A stretch of 64,000 nucleotides of DNA from Nonomuraea corallina (GTDB taxonomy: Bacteria > Actinomycetota > Actinomycetes > Streptosporangiales > Streptosporangiaceae): NCBI RefSeq assembly GCF_027620315.1, contig NZ_JAPNNL010000004.1:1-64000 (forward strand), in the 5' to 3' direction. Of this stretch, positions 10,426 to 18,624 are shown in pieces. The notes beneath the pieces were generated by a model. It had not been told where the DNA came from, did not search any database, and worked only from the letters and a program-made list of their open reading frames with translations. Made by a program: the position numbers and the translations under genes. Every line of letters starts with the position of its first letter. The stretch's first letter is position 1.

Positions 10426-11523
10426 TCAGCCGAGCGTGGCCGCGATGCGCGCGATGGCCTCGGGCAGCGTCGACACCCGGACGACGCCCGCAGGCGGCTC
10501 GCCCTGCCAGCCGAGCCCGCCGATGACGATCTCGCACGCCGGGCGGAGCCTCGGCAGGGCCGCGAGCGGGGCGGTGTCGCCGGTGATCGCCTGCTGCGAC
10601 CAGACGAACACCACCACCGGGCCCAGCCGCCGCATCGCGTGGGCCAGCGCCGCGTAGGGGGTGCGCGCGCCGAGCACCCGGGTCTGCACGCCGACCTCGG
10701 CGAGCCCGGCGGCCAGCGCGTGCACCGGCAGGCTGTGCTGCTCGTCCTCGGCGCAGGCCAGCAGCACCGGACGGCCCTCGTGCGGCGGGACGCCGCGGGC
10801 GATGCGGTGCAGCGCCGCCTGGGTCCGGTCCGACAGCAGGTGCTCCACGTCGATGCCGGCGCCGGTGTCGTCCTGGCGGCGGCAGATGGTGTCGAAGACG
10901 GGCAGCAGGAGCCGCTCCCACGTCCACACCACGCCGTGCCCGGCCAGCGTCTCCTCGATCAGGCCGGAGACCTCGTGACTGTCGAGCATGAGCGCGGCAC
11001 GAGCCAGCGCGGCCGTGGCCGGCCGCCCGCCGGCGCCGGTCACGGAAGAGCCGGTCGCGGGGGCGTCGGTCACGGAAGAGCCGGTCGCGGGGGAGCCGGT
11101 CACGGGGGAGCCGGTCACGGAAGAGCCGGTCGCGGGGGAGCCGGTCACGGGGGAGCCGGTCACGGAAGAGCCGGTCGCGGGGGCGCCGGTGGTGCCGGTG
11201 ACGGGCGTGCCCATCGGAGGTGTGCCCGGCTGGGCTTCCTCGCCGGGTTCCGGCGGGCCGGGGGGCGCGGCGGGCAGGGCCAGGGCGAGTCTCGCCGCCT
11301 CCGCCGGCCCCAGGCCCGTGGCGATCAGGCGTTTCATCTCGGCCAGCCGCCGCAGGTCGGTGGCGTCGTACCGGCGGTGGCCGCCCGCGGTGCGGCGGCT
11401 GGGCCCCAGGCCGTAGCGGAGGTTCCAGGTGCGCAGCGTGGGCGCGGGCACACCGAGGCGACGGGAGGCGGCTCCGATGCCGTAGCCCGCGTCCTCCACG
11501 TTGTCCGGTGTCTCCTCGGCCAT
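10426..11523 (-). CDS. MerR-family regulator with cobalamin-binding domain (LitR/CarH type)
   Basis: Predicted light- or B12-dependent repressor of the carotenoid genes. From the ATG at 11523 (GGGAAG six bases upstream) it has 365 residues. The MerR winged helix spans about 14-82 (AASRRLGVPAPTLRTWNLRY, GHRRYDATDLRRL). A low-complexity linker of VTGSP/ATGSS repeats spans about 110-165. A helical bundle plus Rossmann B12-binding domain spans about 175-365. The lower axial ligand motif reads EDEQHSLP, with the histidine kept and the usual glycine replaced by proline; the EH pair in GIDVEHLLS is present but no Trp occupies the place expected from CarH. It is divergent from crtE and upstream of the ECF sigma gene. 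Confidence 0.88.
   Translation of the reverse strand: MAEETPDNVEDAGYGIGAASRRLGVPAPTLRTWNLRYGLGPSRRTAGGHRRYDATDLRRLAEMKRLIATGLGPAEAARLALALPAAPPGPPEPGEEAQPGTPPMGTPVTGTTGAPATGSSVTGSPVTGSPATGSSVTGSPVTGSPATGSSVTDAPATGSSVTGAGGRPATAALARAALMLDSHEVSGLIEETLAGHGVVWTWERLLLPVFDTICRRQDDTGAGIDVEHLLSDRTQAALHRIARGVPPHEGRPVLLACAEDEQHSLPVHALAAGLAEVGVQTRVLGARTPYAALAHAMRRLGPVVVFVWSQQAITGDTAPLAALPRLRPACEIVIGGLGWQGEPPAGVVRVSTLPEAIARIAATLG
11039..11188 (-). repeat. 15-bp minisatellite within MerR/B12 linker
   Basis: Ten consecutive 15-bp units occur without spacers. They alternate GTCACGGAAGAGCCG, GTCGCGGGGGAGCCG and GTCACGGGGGAGCCG. Bases 11069-11113 and 11114-11158 are identical 45-bp blocks. Each unit codes for five residues (such as GSSVT, GSPAT, GSPVT) in the regulator linker, so length changes would keep the frame. 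Confidence 0.95.
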
Positions 11524-11717
11524 GGTCTTCCCGCTGACGTTCGACGTGTCCGACCATCTTTTCGCGGTTACGGACCTGCTTGGACGCATGGAGCAGGCGT
11601 GTCCCCCGTCGAATCCCGGCATCCGCTGGTTACCGTGAAGAGGCGATTCGAGATCGCGTGCAACCGGGTCAGCTCCTCCTGCGAAGACTTCCCATAGCGA
11701 CAGAAGGGGCAGCGTGC

Positions 11718-12761
11718 ATGGACACGGTGATCGCGCGAACGACCCACGTGCGCGAACAGGTCGACCGGCATTTGGCGCGGTTGCTGGACCAGCAGGTGCG
11801 CCGGCTCGGCTTCCTGGATCCGGCGGAGATCGGTCTGGTGCGCGAGTACCTGGCGGCGTTCGTCCTGGGGGGCGGGAAGAGGCTGCGGCCCTCGTTCGTC
11901 TACTGGGGCTACCGGGCGGCCGGCGGCGAACGGCTGGAGCCCGTGCTGCCCGCCGCCTGCGCCGTGGAGCTGGTGCACGCGGCGGCGCTGCTGCTGGACG
12001 ACGTGATGGACGAGGCGGGCTCGCGGCGTGGCCGGCCGGCGGCGCACGTCGCGCTGGCCGAGCTGCACCGGCGGTCCGGCTGGCGGGGCGACGCCGGCCG
12101 GTTCGGCGAGTCGGCGGCGACCCTGCTCGCGCTGCTGGCGCTGAGCTGGGCCGACGCCGCGCTGCTGGACACGGGGCCGCACCTCGGGGCTTCGCTCGAC
12201 CTCCTCACCCAGCTGCGGGTGGAGGCGATCGGCGGCCAGTACCTCGACCTCGCCTGTACGGCCGGCGCCCGGACGGGTGAGGAGCCGTCGCGGGTGATCT
12301 CGCTCTACAAGTCGGGCAAGTACACCGTCGAGCGGCCCCTGCATCTCGGTCACGCCGTGGCGGACGGCTCCCCGGAGACGCGCCGCACGCTGAGCGCGTA
12401 CGCGATCCCCCTGGGCGAGGCTTTCCAGCTCAGGGACGACGTCAACGGCGTGTTCGCCGACCCGGCGCGCACCGGCAAGCCCGCCGGGGCGGACCTGCTC
12501 CAGGGCAAGGCGACCTACCTGCTCGCCTACGCCAGGAGGAAGACGGGCAGCGCGCTCCTGGACGACATCACCGACCAGCGGGGGGTGGCGGCGGCGCGGG
12601 AGCTGATCGTGGAGTGCGGGGCGCTCGACGCGGCCGAGCGGCGCATCGCCGAGCTGGCCGACGAGGCGGTCACGGCGCTGGACCGGCCGCCCGGCATCCC
12701 GCACGAGGCCAGGAGGGCGCTGGCGGACCTGGCCGCCCTGTGCACGGAAAGGGACTTCTGA
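11718..12761 (+). CDS. crtE: Geranylgeranyl diphosphate synthase-type polyprenyl synthetase
   Basis: Trans-isoprenyl diphosphate synthase, 347 residues, supplying GGPP for carotenoids. The first aspartate-rich motif is LLLDDVMDEAG near residue 93; the second is FQLRDDVNGVFAD near 238, of the DDxxG form common in actinobacteria. GGGKRLRPSF near 50 binds isopentenyl diphosphate. The ATG at 11718 follows AGAAGGGG; the upstream extension in frame is not family-like. It is the first gene of crtE-crtI-crtB-plsX, each overlapping the next, and is divergent from the MerR/B12 gene across a 194-bp regulatory gap. Confidence 0.93.
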   Translation: MDTVIARTTHVREQVDRHLARLLDQQVRRLGFLDPAEIGLVREYLAAFVLGGGKRLRPSFVYWGYRAAGGERLEPVLPAACAVELVHAAALLLDDVMDEAGSRRGRPAAHVALAELHRRSGWRGDAGRFGESAATLLALLALSWADAALLDTGPHLGASLDLLTQLRVEAIGGQYLDLACTAGARTGEEPSRVISLYKSGKYTVERPLHLGHAVADGSPETRRTLSAYAIPLGEAFQLRDDVNGVFADPARTGKPAGADLLQGKATYLLAYARRKTGSALLDDITDQRGVAAARELIVECGALDAAERRIAELADEAVTALDRPPGIPHEARRALADLAALCTERDF

Positions 12762-14215
12762 TGAGCTCCGTGGTCGTCGTCGGCGCGGGCCTGGGCGGGC
12801 TGTCGGCCGCCATCCACCTGGCGGCGGCCGGTCGCGAGGTCACCGTGGTGGAGGCCCTCGACGAGCCCGGCGGCTGCTGCGGAACCGCCCGCGCCGGCGC
12901 GTACCGCTTCGACACCGGCCCGTCCGTGCTCACCATGCCGGACGTGCTCGCCGAGGTCTTCGGGGCCGCCGGGCAGGAGCTGCGGGACTGGCTGCCGCTG
13001 CGCCGTCTCGATCCCTCGTACCGGATGGTCTTCGACGACGGGTCGCGGCTGGACGTGCGGGCGGAGCGTGAGGCGATGACGGCGGAGGTCCGCGCGGTGT
13101 GCGGGCCGGCGGAGGCGGCCCGCTACGAGCGCTACCGGAGCCTGCTCGACGAGCTGTTCCGGGTCGAGTGGCCGGCGTTCATCGACACGGACATGACCCG
13201 GCTGCGCGCCCTGGCCCGGCCTGCGGCGCTGCTGCGGCTGGCCCGGCTGGGCGGGTTCCGCCGGCTGGACCGCCTGGCGGCCCGCTATCTGACGGACCCG
13301 CGGCTGATCAAGGCGCACACGTTCCAGTCGCTGTACGTGGGACTGTCGCCGCAGCGCGCGCTGGGCATCTACGCGGTCATCGCGCACATGGACACCGTCG
13401 GCGGCGTGTACTTCCCGCGCCACGGCGGCATGCACGCCATCCCCGCGGCCATGGCGGCGCTGCTGGAGAAGCTGGGCGCGAACCTCCGCTACGGCACACC
13501 CGCCGAACGGGTCGAGACGGACGGCGACGGCGTCACCGGCGTGCTGCTGCGGGACGGGGAACGGCTGGCGGCCCGGCACGTCGTCGTGGCCTGCGACCGG
13601 CTGGCGGCCCGGCGGCTGCTTCCCGCCCGCGCGGGCGACTGGCGGCTGCGGCGTCCTCGTCACTCCCCGTCGTGCCTGGTGATGCACGTCGGCCTGGACC
13701 GCCCGCCGACCGGCCAGGCGCACCACACGCTGCACTTCGGCCGGGACTGGAGCGAGACGTTCACCGCGCTGGAGGCGGGCCGGCCGCAGCCCGACCCGAG
13801 CCTGCTGGTCACCTGCCCGGAGCCGGACGGCGAGGCCGCGCCGGCCGGGCACGCCACGCTCAGCGTCCTGGAACCCGCGCCCAACCTGCGGCACGCCGAC
13901 TGGGACCGGCTGCGCCCCCGGCTGGAGTCGCGGCTGCTCGACCGCATGGCGCGACTCGGCTACGGCGACCTGTCGGGCGCGCCCCGGCTGGTGCTGGACC
14001 CGCCCGCCTGGGCGGCGCGCGGGCACACCGCGGGCACCCCGTTCGCGCTGGACCACCGCTTCACGCAGACGGCGTGGCTGCGCCCCTCCGCCGTGGCCCG
14101 GCGGGTGCCGGGGCTGCACTTCGCCGGCATGTACACCGCGCCCGGAGTGGGGGTGCCGCCCGTGCTCATCTCCGGCCGGCTCGCCGCCGAACGCATCCTG
14201 GAGGAGACCCGTTGA
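12761..14215 (+). CDS. crtI: Phytoene desaturase
   Basis: FAD-dependent CrtI-type desaturase, 484 residues, converting phytoene to lycopene or a related polyene. The N-terminal dinucleotide motif is VVVVGAGLGGLSAAIHLA; the C-terminal FAD signature is LHFAGMYTAPGVGVPPVLIS. RFDTGPSVLTMPDVL near 50 is a strong CrtI motif. The ATG at 12761 shares its A with the crtE stop (TGATG), so translation is coupled. The stop overlaps the crtB TTG start. Number of desaturation steps is not readable. Confidence 0.95.
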   Translation: MSSVVVVGAGLGGLSAAIHLAAAGREVTVVEALDEPGGCCGTARAGAYRFDTGPSVLTMPDVLAEVFGAAGQELRDWLPLRRLDPSYRMVFDDGSRLDVRAEREAMTAEVRAVCGPAEAARYERYRSLLDELFRVEWPAFIDTDMTRLRALARPAALLRLARLGGFRRLDRLAARYLTDPRLIKAHTFQSLYVGLSPQRALGIYAVIAHMDTVGGVYFPRHGGMHAIPAAMAALLEKLGANLRYGTPAERVETDGDGVTGVLLRDGERLAARHVVVACDRLAARRLLPARAGDWRLRRPRHSPSCLVMHVGLDRPPTGQAHHTLHFGRDWSETFTALEAGRPQPDPSLLVTCPEPDGEAAPAGHATLSVLEPAPNLRHADWDRLRPRLESRLLDRMARLGYGDLSGAPRLVLDPPAWAARGHTAGTPFALDHRFTQTAWLRPSAVARRVPGLHFAGMYTAPGVGVPPVLISGRLAAERILEETR

Positions 14216-15111
14216 CGCTCACCGCCAGCTACGAACGCTGCCGGCGGCTCCACGCCCGCTACGGCCGCTCCTACTACCTGGCCACCCGGCTGCTGCCGCA
14301 GTGGAAGCGGCGGCACGTGCACGCGCTGTACGGTTTCGCCCGGTACGCCGATGAGATCGTCGACTCGTTCACGATGACCGCCGACCGGGCCCGCGCGCTG
14401 GACGCCCTGACCGTCAAGGTCGAGGCCGGGCTCGCCGGGGCGAAGCAGGACGATCCGGTGCTGCCGGCCTTCCTGCACACCGTTCACTCCTTCGGCATCG
14501 ACCACGACGACATCGCGATCTTCCTCGCGTCCATGCGCGCGGACCTCACGGTGACCCGGTACGCGACCTACGACGACCTGCTCGGCTACATGGCCGGGTC
14601 GGCCGCCGCCATCGGCACCATGATGCTGCCGGTGCTGGAGCCGGCCCCCGGGTGCGAGGAGGCCGCCCGCGAGCCCGCCCGCCAGCTCGGTCTGGCCTTC
14701 CAGCTCACCAACTTCCTGCGCGACGTGCGCGAGGACCACGCCAGGGGCCGCGTCTACCTGCCGATGGAGGACCTGGACAAGTTCGAGGTGGACCCGCGGG
14801 AGCTGGGCGCCCGCCGTACCGGGCCCGCCCTGCGCGACCTGCTGGCCTTCGAGGCGGGGCGCGCCCGCGACCACTACCGCGCCGCCGCGCGTGGCGTCGG
14901 CCTGCTCGCCCCCTCGTCCCGGCCGTGCATCCGCGCCGCCTTCGACCTGTACGGCGGCATCCTCGACGAGATCGAGCGCCGGGGCTTCGAAGTCCTGGCA
15001 GGCAGGGTACGGGTGCCGCGCCGGCGCAAGGCGGCCGTCTTCGCCCGCCACCTGCTGGCCTCCGCCGAAGCGGGCAGGGCCGAACGCCGCGTCACCGTGG
15101 AGCTCCCGTGA
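14212..15111 (+). CDS. crtB: Phytoene synthase
   Basis: Head-to-head GGPP condensing enzyme of 299 residues. Both aspartate-rich motifs are present: YADEIVDSF near 45 and RDVREDHARGRVYLP near 170. Start: the only suitable codon is TTG at 14212, overlapping the crtI stop (TTGA) and placing the conserved SYERCRRLHARYGRSYYLA at the N terminus. An in-frame upstream start would lie deep inside crtI. The stop overlaps a GTG of the plsX frame by 4 bp. Confidence 0.95.
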   Translation: MTLTASYERCRRLHARYGRSYYLATRLLPQWKRRHVHALYGFARYADEIVDSFTMTADRARALDALTVKVEAGLAGAKQDDPVLPAFLHTVHSFGIDHDDIAIFLASMRADLTVTRYATYDDLLGYMAGSAAAIGTMMLPVLEPAPGCEEAAREPARQLGLAFQLTNFLRDVREDHARGRVYLPMEDLDKFEVDPRELGARRTGPALRDLLAFEAGRARDHYRAAARGVGLLAPSSRPCIRAAFDLYGGILDEIERRGFEVLAGRVRVPRRRKAAVFARHLLASAEAGRAERRVTVELP

Positions 15112-16163
15112 CGGCCCGGCCTGTGACGCCCGTGACGGCCGCGCCTGTGACGACCGCGCCTATTACGACGCCCGCAGCCTCGCGTCCCCTCCCGCCCGTG
15201 GGAGCACCGGTGGTCCTGGACGCGATGGGCGGCGACCACGGGCCGGCCGCCACGGTCGCCGGCGCCGTGTCGGCGTGGCGGACGCACGGGGTGCCGGTGG
15301 TCCTGGTCGGCGATCGGGACCGGGTGGAACGGGAGCTGCGCGGGCACGGCGCCGCCGGGGAGATCCCGGTGGTGCACGCCGAGGACGCCGTGCCGATGGC
15401 CGAGCGCGGCGCCGCCGCCGCGACGCTGACGACGTCGAGCCTCGCCGTGGGCTGCGAGCTGGTCAGCCGGGGCGAGGGCGGGGCGTTCGTCTCCGCCGGG
15501 TCCACCGGCGCGGTGGTCTCGTGCGCGGTGCGCGGCATCGGCCGGGCCGACGGGGTGCTGCGGCCCGCTCTGGCCGTGGCCCTGCCCTCGCTGACGGGCG
15601 GCGCCAGCGTGCTCGTGGACGCGGGCGCGACCGCAGACCCGACCCCGGCCATGGTCGCCCAGTTCGCCCAGTTGGGCGCGGGCTACGCGCGGACCGTGCT
15701 GGGCCGCCCCGACCCGCTGGTGGGGCTGCTGTCGATCGGCTCCGAGCCGGGCAAGGGCAACCGGCTGACCCGCCGCGCCGGGGACCTGCTCGCCGCCCTG
15801 CCGCTGCGCTTCCACGGCAACGTGGAGGGCCACGACGTGCTGGCGGGCACCGTCGACGTGATCGTCACCGACGGCTTCACCGGCAACGTCGTGCTGAAGA
15901 ACGTCGAAGGCTGCGTCCGCACGGCGCTGACCATGGTCGCCCAGGCCGGCATCGCCTCCCCGGAACGGCTCACCGAGGTCGCCCGCCGCTACGACCCGGA
16001 GACCCACGGCGGGGCCGCCCTCCTGGGCCTGCGCGGCACGGTCGTCGTCGCGCACGGCTCCTCCCCCGCGGCCACGATCGCCCGCGCCTGCGTGGTGGCG
16101 CACGCGCTGGCGGCGCAGGACCCGGCGGCCGGCATCGAGGCCGTGGCGGAACCGGTGTCATGA
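15108..16163 (+). CDS. plsX: Phosphate acyltransferase PlsX, embedded in carotenoid operon
   Basis: PlsX makes acyl-phosphate from acyl-ACP and phosphate. Family signatures are intact: VVLDAMGGDHGPAATVAGAV at the core N terminus, SAGSTGAVVSCAV, LSIGSEPGKGNRL, and GNVEGHDVLAGTVDVIVTDG with FTGNVVLK. Length from 15108 is 351 residues, including a repetitive leader of Val/Thr/Ala/Pro (about 30 residues). There are in-frame GTGs at 15108, 15123, 15132, 15147, 15198 and 15210; homology favours 15198 or 15210, coupling to crtB favours 15108. PlsX normally serves phospholipid synthesis next to fatty-acid genes, so its place after crtB is unusual. The stop is 5 bp from the stop of the convergent crtA-like gene. 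Confidence 0.92.
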   Translation: MTARPVTPVTAAPVTTAPITTPAASRPLPPVGAPVVLDAMGGDHGPAATVAGAVSAWRTHGVPVVLVGDRDRVERELRGHGAAGEIPVVHAEDAVPMAERGAAAATLTTSSLAVGCELVSRGEGGAFVSAGSTGAVVSCAVRGIGRADGVLRPALAVALPSLTGGASVLVDAGATADPTPAMVAQFAQLGAGYARTVLGRPDPLVGLLSIGSEPGKGNRLTRRAGDLLAALPLRFHGNVEGHDVLAGTVDVIVTDGFTGNVVLKNVEGCVRTALTMVAQAGIASPERLTEVARRYDPETHGGAALLGLRGTVVVAHGSSPAATIARACVVAHALAAQDPAAGIEAVAEPVS

Positions 16164-16168
16164 CCGGC

Positions 16169-16936
16169 TCAGCGCAGCGGGTCGATCCCGTCCCAGGTGC
16201 CTTCGGCGGCGTACGGGGTGAAGCGGGCGAACAGTTCCTCGGCGTACCAGTCGTCCGCCCGCACCCGCTCGATGACCTGCCGGTGCGCCTCGCCCCGGTA
16301 GGCGAAGGCGCGCACCGCCTCCCGGTCCCGCCACAGGGAGAACGTCGCCTGCCGGGCCAGCGGCCACTCGCCGACGCCGATCGAGGCCAGGCAGCCGTCC
16401 TGCCGCCGCAGCAGCTCGTCGACCGGCGGCACCGACCGGTAGAACGCGACCAGGCGGCGGGGCCGGATCGACGCCCTGGTGAGCACGGCCACCGGCCCCC
16501 CGCGCCCCGCGGACGTCCCCTCACCCCCGGAGCCGAAAGCACGTTCGACCCTCTGGGGTTCCGCGGGAGTGTCGCCGGATGGCGGTGGGAGGGCGAAGGG
16601 GTCGCGGCCCGACCAGGCGCCGCGCGAAGCCGTCGGGGCGAGCCGCACCTGCCAGAACTCGGACGCCTCCGACCGCCAGCGGGCCGCGATCGGCGAGGCG
16701 CGCAGGAAGGCGTCCAGATCGTCCTCGCCGCGCCAGACCGCGAACAGCGCCCACCGGCGCAGGTCGGCGCCCAGGGACATGGCCCGGCCCTGGCCGGTGC
16801 CGAGCAGCCGCCAGAACAGCAGCCCGCCGGCCCGTCGCAGCAGCGGCCGGTCGAAGGCCATGTGCCGCATCGCGCGGGCGCTGTCGTACCGGATGAGGTG
16901 GAAGGACGCGATGGTTGAGGTGCTGGTGTCGGTCAT
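16169..16936 (-). CDS. Spheroidene monooxygenase (CrtA)-like carotenoid oxygenase
   Basis: A 255-residue protein resembling CrtA, which introduces a keto group on acyclic carotenoids. Matching features are the N-terminal strand IASFHLIRYDSARAMRHMAF, DLRRWALFAVW near 80, VAFYRSVPPVDELLRRQDGC near 160, the heme-site-like region with ARQATFSLWRDREAVRAFAY near 195-215, and DDWYAEELFARF near the end. It lies on the opposite strand between plsX and the plsY-like gene. Its start at 16936 is needed to keep the first beta strand, so its first 26 bases overlap the start of the plsY-like gene. Confidence 0.75.
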   Translation of the reverse strand: MTDTSTSTIASFHLIRYDSARAMRHMAFDRPLLRRAGGLLFWRLLGTGQGRAMSLGADLRRWALFAVWRGEDDLDAFLRASPIAARWRSEASEFWQVRLAPTASRGAWSGRDPFALPPPSGDTPAEPQRVERAFGSGGEGTSAGRGGPVAVLTRASIRPRRLVAFYRSVPPVDELLRRQDGCLASIGVGEWPLARQATFSLWRDREAVRAFAYRGEAHRQVIERVRADDWYAEELFARFTPYAAEGTWDGIDPLR

Positions 16937-17507
16937 CGCCGGCTACCTGCTCGGCTCGGTGCCGGTGGCGGTCCTGGTGGCGCGGGCGCACGGCGTCGAC
17001 CCGCGCGACATCGGCGACCGCAACCCCGGGTACTGGAACGTCAAGGAGCAGCTCGGCCGGCGGGCGGCGGTGCCGGTGTTCGCCGGCGACCTCCTCAAGG
17101 GCACGCTGGCCGCCCTCGTGGGCCTCCTGGTCAGCGGCGCCGACACCGCCACGCTGGGGGTCGTCACCGGGGCGAGCGTGCTGCCGGTGTACCTGGCGGT
17201 GGCGGCGGCCATGGTGGGCCACGCGTGGCCGGTGTTCGCCGGCTTCCGCGGCGGGCGGTCGATCCTGACCTTCGCGGGGGGCGTCGCGGTCATCTGTCCT
17301 CCGGCGTTCGTGCTGGCGATCACCGCGCTGGCGGTCACGGCCGTGGCGCTGCGTTCGTTCGCGGTGGGGGCGCGCCTGGCGGTGTTCGGCGTGCCGGTGC
17401 TGCAGCTGCTGTTCGCGCCGGTGGAGCTGGTGGCGGCCACCGGGCTGCTGATGTGCCTCATCGGTCTGCGCTTCGGTCAGGCCGCGCTCGCCGCCCGCCG
17501 CCGCTGA
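16911..17507 (+). CDS. PlsY-like acyl-phosphate acyltransferase with altered signature motifs
   Basis: Multi-pass membrane protein of 198 residues with PlsY architecture. PlsY moves an acyl group from acyl-phosphate to glycerol 3-phosphate. The frame and topology match (VEVLVSVIAGYLLGSVPVAV as first helix), but the three loop signatures are changed. The usual SGNxGATN block reads GDRNPGYWNVKEQLG, and the GHxFPvFxxFKGGKG block reads GHAWPVFAGFRGGRSILT. This suggests a different acceptor. The ATG at 16911 (or 16893) overlaps the start of the divergent crtA-like gene. Its 3' end overlaps the convergent GT2 gene by 50 bp. No other PlsX/PlsY partner is in the window. Confidence 0.8.
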   Translation: MVEVLVSVIAGYLLGSVPVAVLVARAHGVDPRDIGDRNPGYWNVKEQLGRRAAVPVFAGDLLKGTLAALVGLLVSGADTATLGVVTGASVLPVYLAVAAAMVGHAWPVFAGFRGGRSILTFAGGVAVICPPAFVLAITALAVTAVALRSFAVGARLAVFGVPVLQLLFAPVELVAATGLLMCLIGLRFGQAALAARRR

Positions 17508-18624
17508 CGTCCGGGTACGTACGACCGCGCCAGGTCCGTACGGGGCGCAGCGTCGCCTGGGTGAGCCGGAACGCCGCGGCGGGGTCGAGCAGCGGCGAGA
17601 GCAGCAGTCCCGGTCCAGGGTCGCGGTAGCTGCCGCGCAGCGCGCCCGCGAGCAGCAGCCGCACCGCCAGCAGCGCCGCGTCCAGGCGGGTGGCGCGGCC
17701 GGCCGCCAGGCGGAGCACCGGCAGCGCCCCGGTCAGCCAGATGACGGCCAGGTCGGCGGCCTGCCAGCCGGGGGCGGTGACGTCGCGCAGCGGGAGCGAG
17801 CGGCCCCACTCACGCCACAGCTCGCCCACCGAGTCGTGCATGTCGACCTCCAGCAGGCTGCCCGCGTCCAGGAAGCCGACCGTCCAGCCTCGGCCAGCCA
17901 GGCACCGGGCCAGGGCCACGTCGTCGGTCATCCGGTCGCGTACCAGCGCGAACCCATCCACGTCGGTCATCCGGGCCCGGCGGAAGGCCATGCACTGGCC
18001 GTTGGCGACGGTGCGGTGCGGCGGCGGCGGGCTCGCGGGGCCGACGGGCCCGAACCGGTAGACCAGCGTCGCCAGCATGGCGGCGTGCAGGGCCTGTTCC
18101 AGCACGCCGTCGCAGACGAACCGGGGGGCCGCGCTCACCAGGTCGTAGCGCTCCAGCGTGGCCGCGAGCGCGCCGAACAGTCCGGGCCCCGGCCGCGCGT
18201 CGGCGTCCAGCGTGACCACGACCTCGCCGCCGGCCGCCGCCACCCCCTGACGCAGCGCCCACTGCTTGCCCACCCAGCCGCCGGGCAGCGGCTCGGCGGT
18301 GACGACCTTGGCCCCGGCCGCCGCCGCGACCTCGGCCGTACCGTCGGTGGAGCCGTCGTCGACCACGATCACCTCGGTGACGGCCGGGTCGCCGAGCGCG
18401 GCCCGCAGGCACGGCCCGATCCTGGCCGCCTCGTCGCGCGCGGGAATCACCACGGAGATCGTCACGCCCGCGTCGCCGCGCGGCCGGAGCGGCGGCAGCC
18501 GCCGCCGGCCCCGCGCGAGCCTGGCCAGCGCCACGCCGGCGGCGACCCCCTGCACGACCGTCAACGGCCTCACCGCGAACCGTCCCACACGCACCACCGC
18601 CTCACCGCGAGCCGTCCCAGGCAC
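17458..18624 (-). CDS. Family 2 glycosyltransferase, probable carotenoid glycosyltransferase
   Basis: GT-A fold enzyme, 388 residues from GTG 18624. The core shows ISVVIPARDEAARIGPCL near 55, VIVVDDGSTDG near 85, the metal-binding TLDADARPGPG near 140 and VANGQCMAFRRARM near 205. Hydrophobic segments near 305-350 indicate membrane association. The type resembles CrtQ/CruC-like enzymes that glycosylate hydroxylated carotenoids. The start is uncertain because a 30-32 bp spaced repeat covers the region; GTGs further in are possible. It is the third gene in the order cruF, crtD-like, GT2, with a 7-bp gap to the desaturase stop. Confidence 0.8.
   Translation of the reverse strand: MPGTARGEAVVRVGRFAVRPLTVVQGVAAGVALARLARGRRRLPPLRPRGDAGVTISVVIPARDEAARIGPCLRAALGDPAVTEVIVVDDGSTDGTAEVAAAAGAKVVTAEPLPGGWVGKQWALRQGVAAAGGEVVVTLDADARPGPGLFGALAATLERYDLVSAAPRFVCDGVLEQALHAAMLATLVYRFGPVGPASPPPPHRTVANGQCMAFRRARMTDVDGFALVRDRMTDDVALARCLAGRGWTVGFLDAGSLLEVDMHDSVGELWREWGRSLPLRDVTAPGWQAADLAVIWLTGALPVLRLAAGRATRLDAALLAVRLLLAGALRGSYRDPGPGLLLSPLLDPAAAFRLTQATLRPVRTWRGRTYPDVSGGGRRARPDRSADR

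Noticed and set aside
11039-11188. Repeat array resembling CRISPR by periodicity
   Set aside because: Units are contiguous without unique spacers and lie in frame inside a protein linker.
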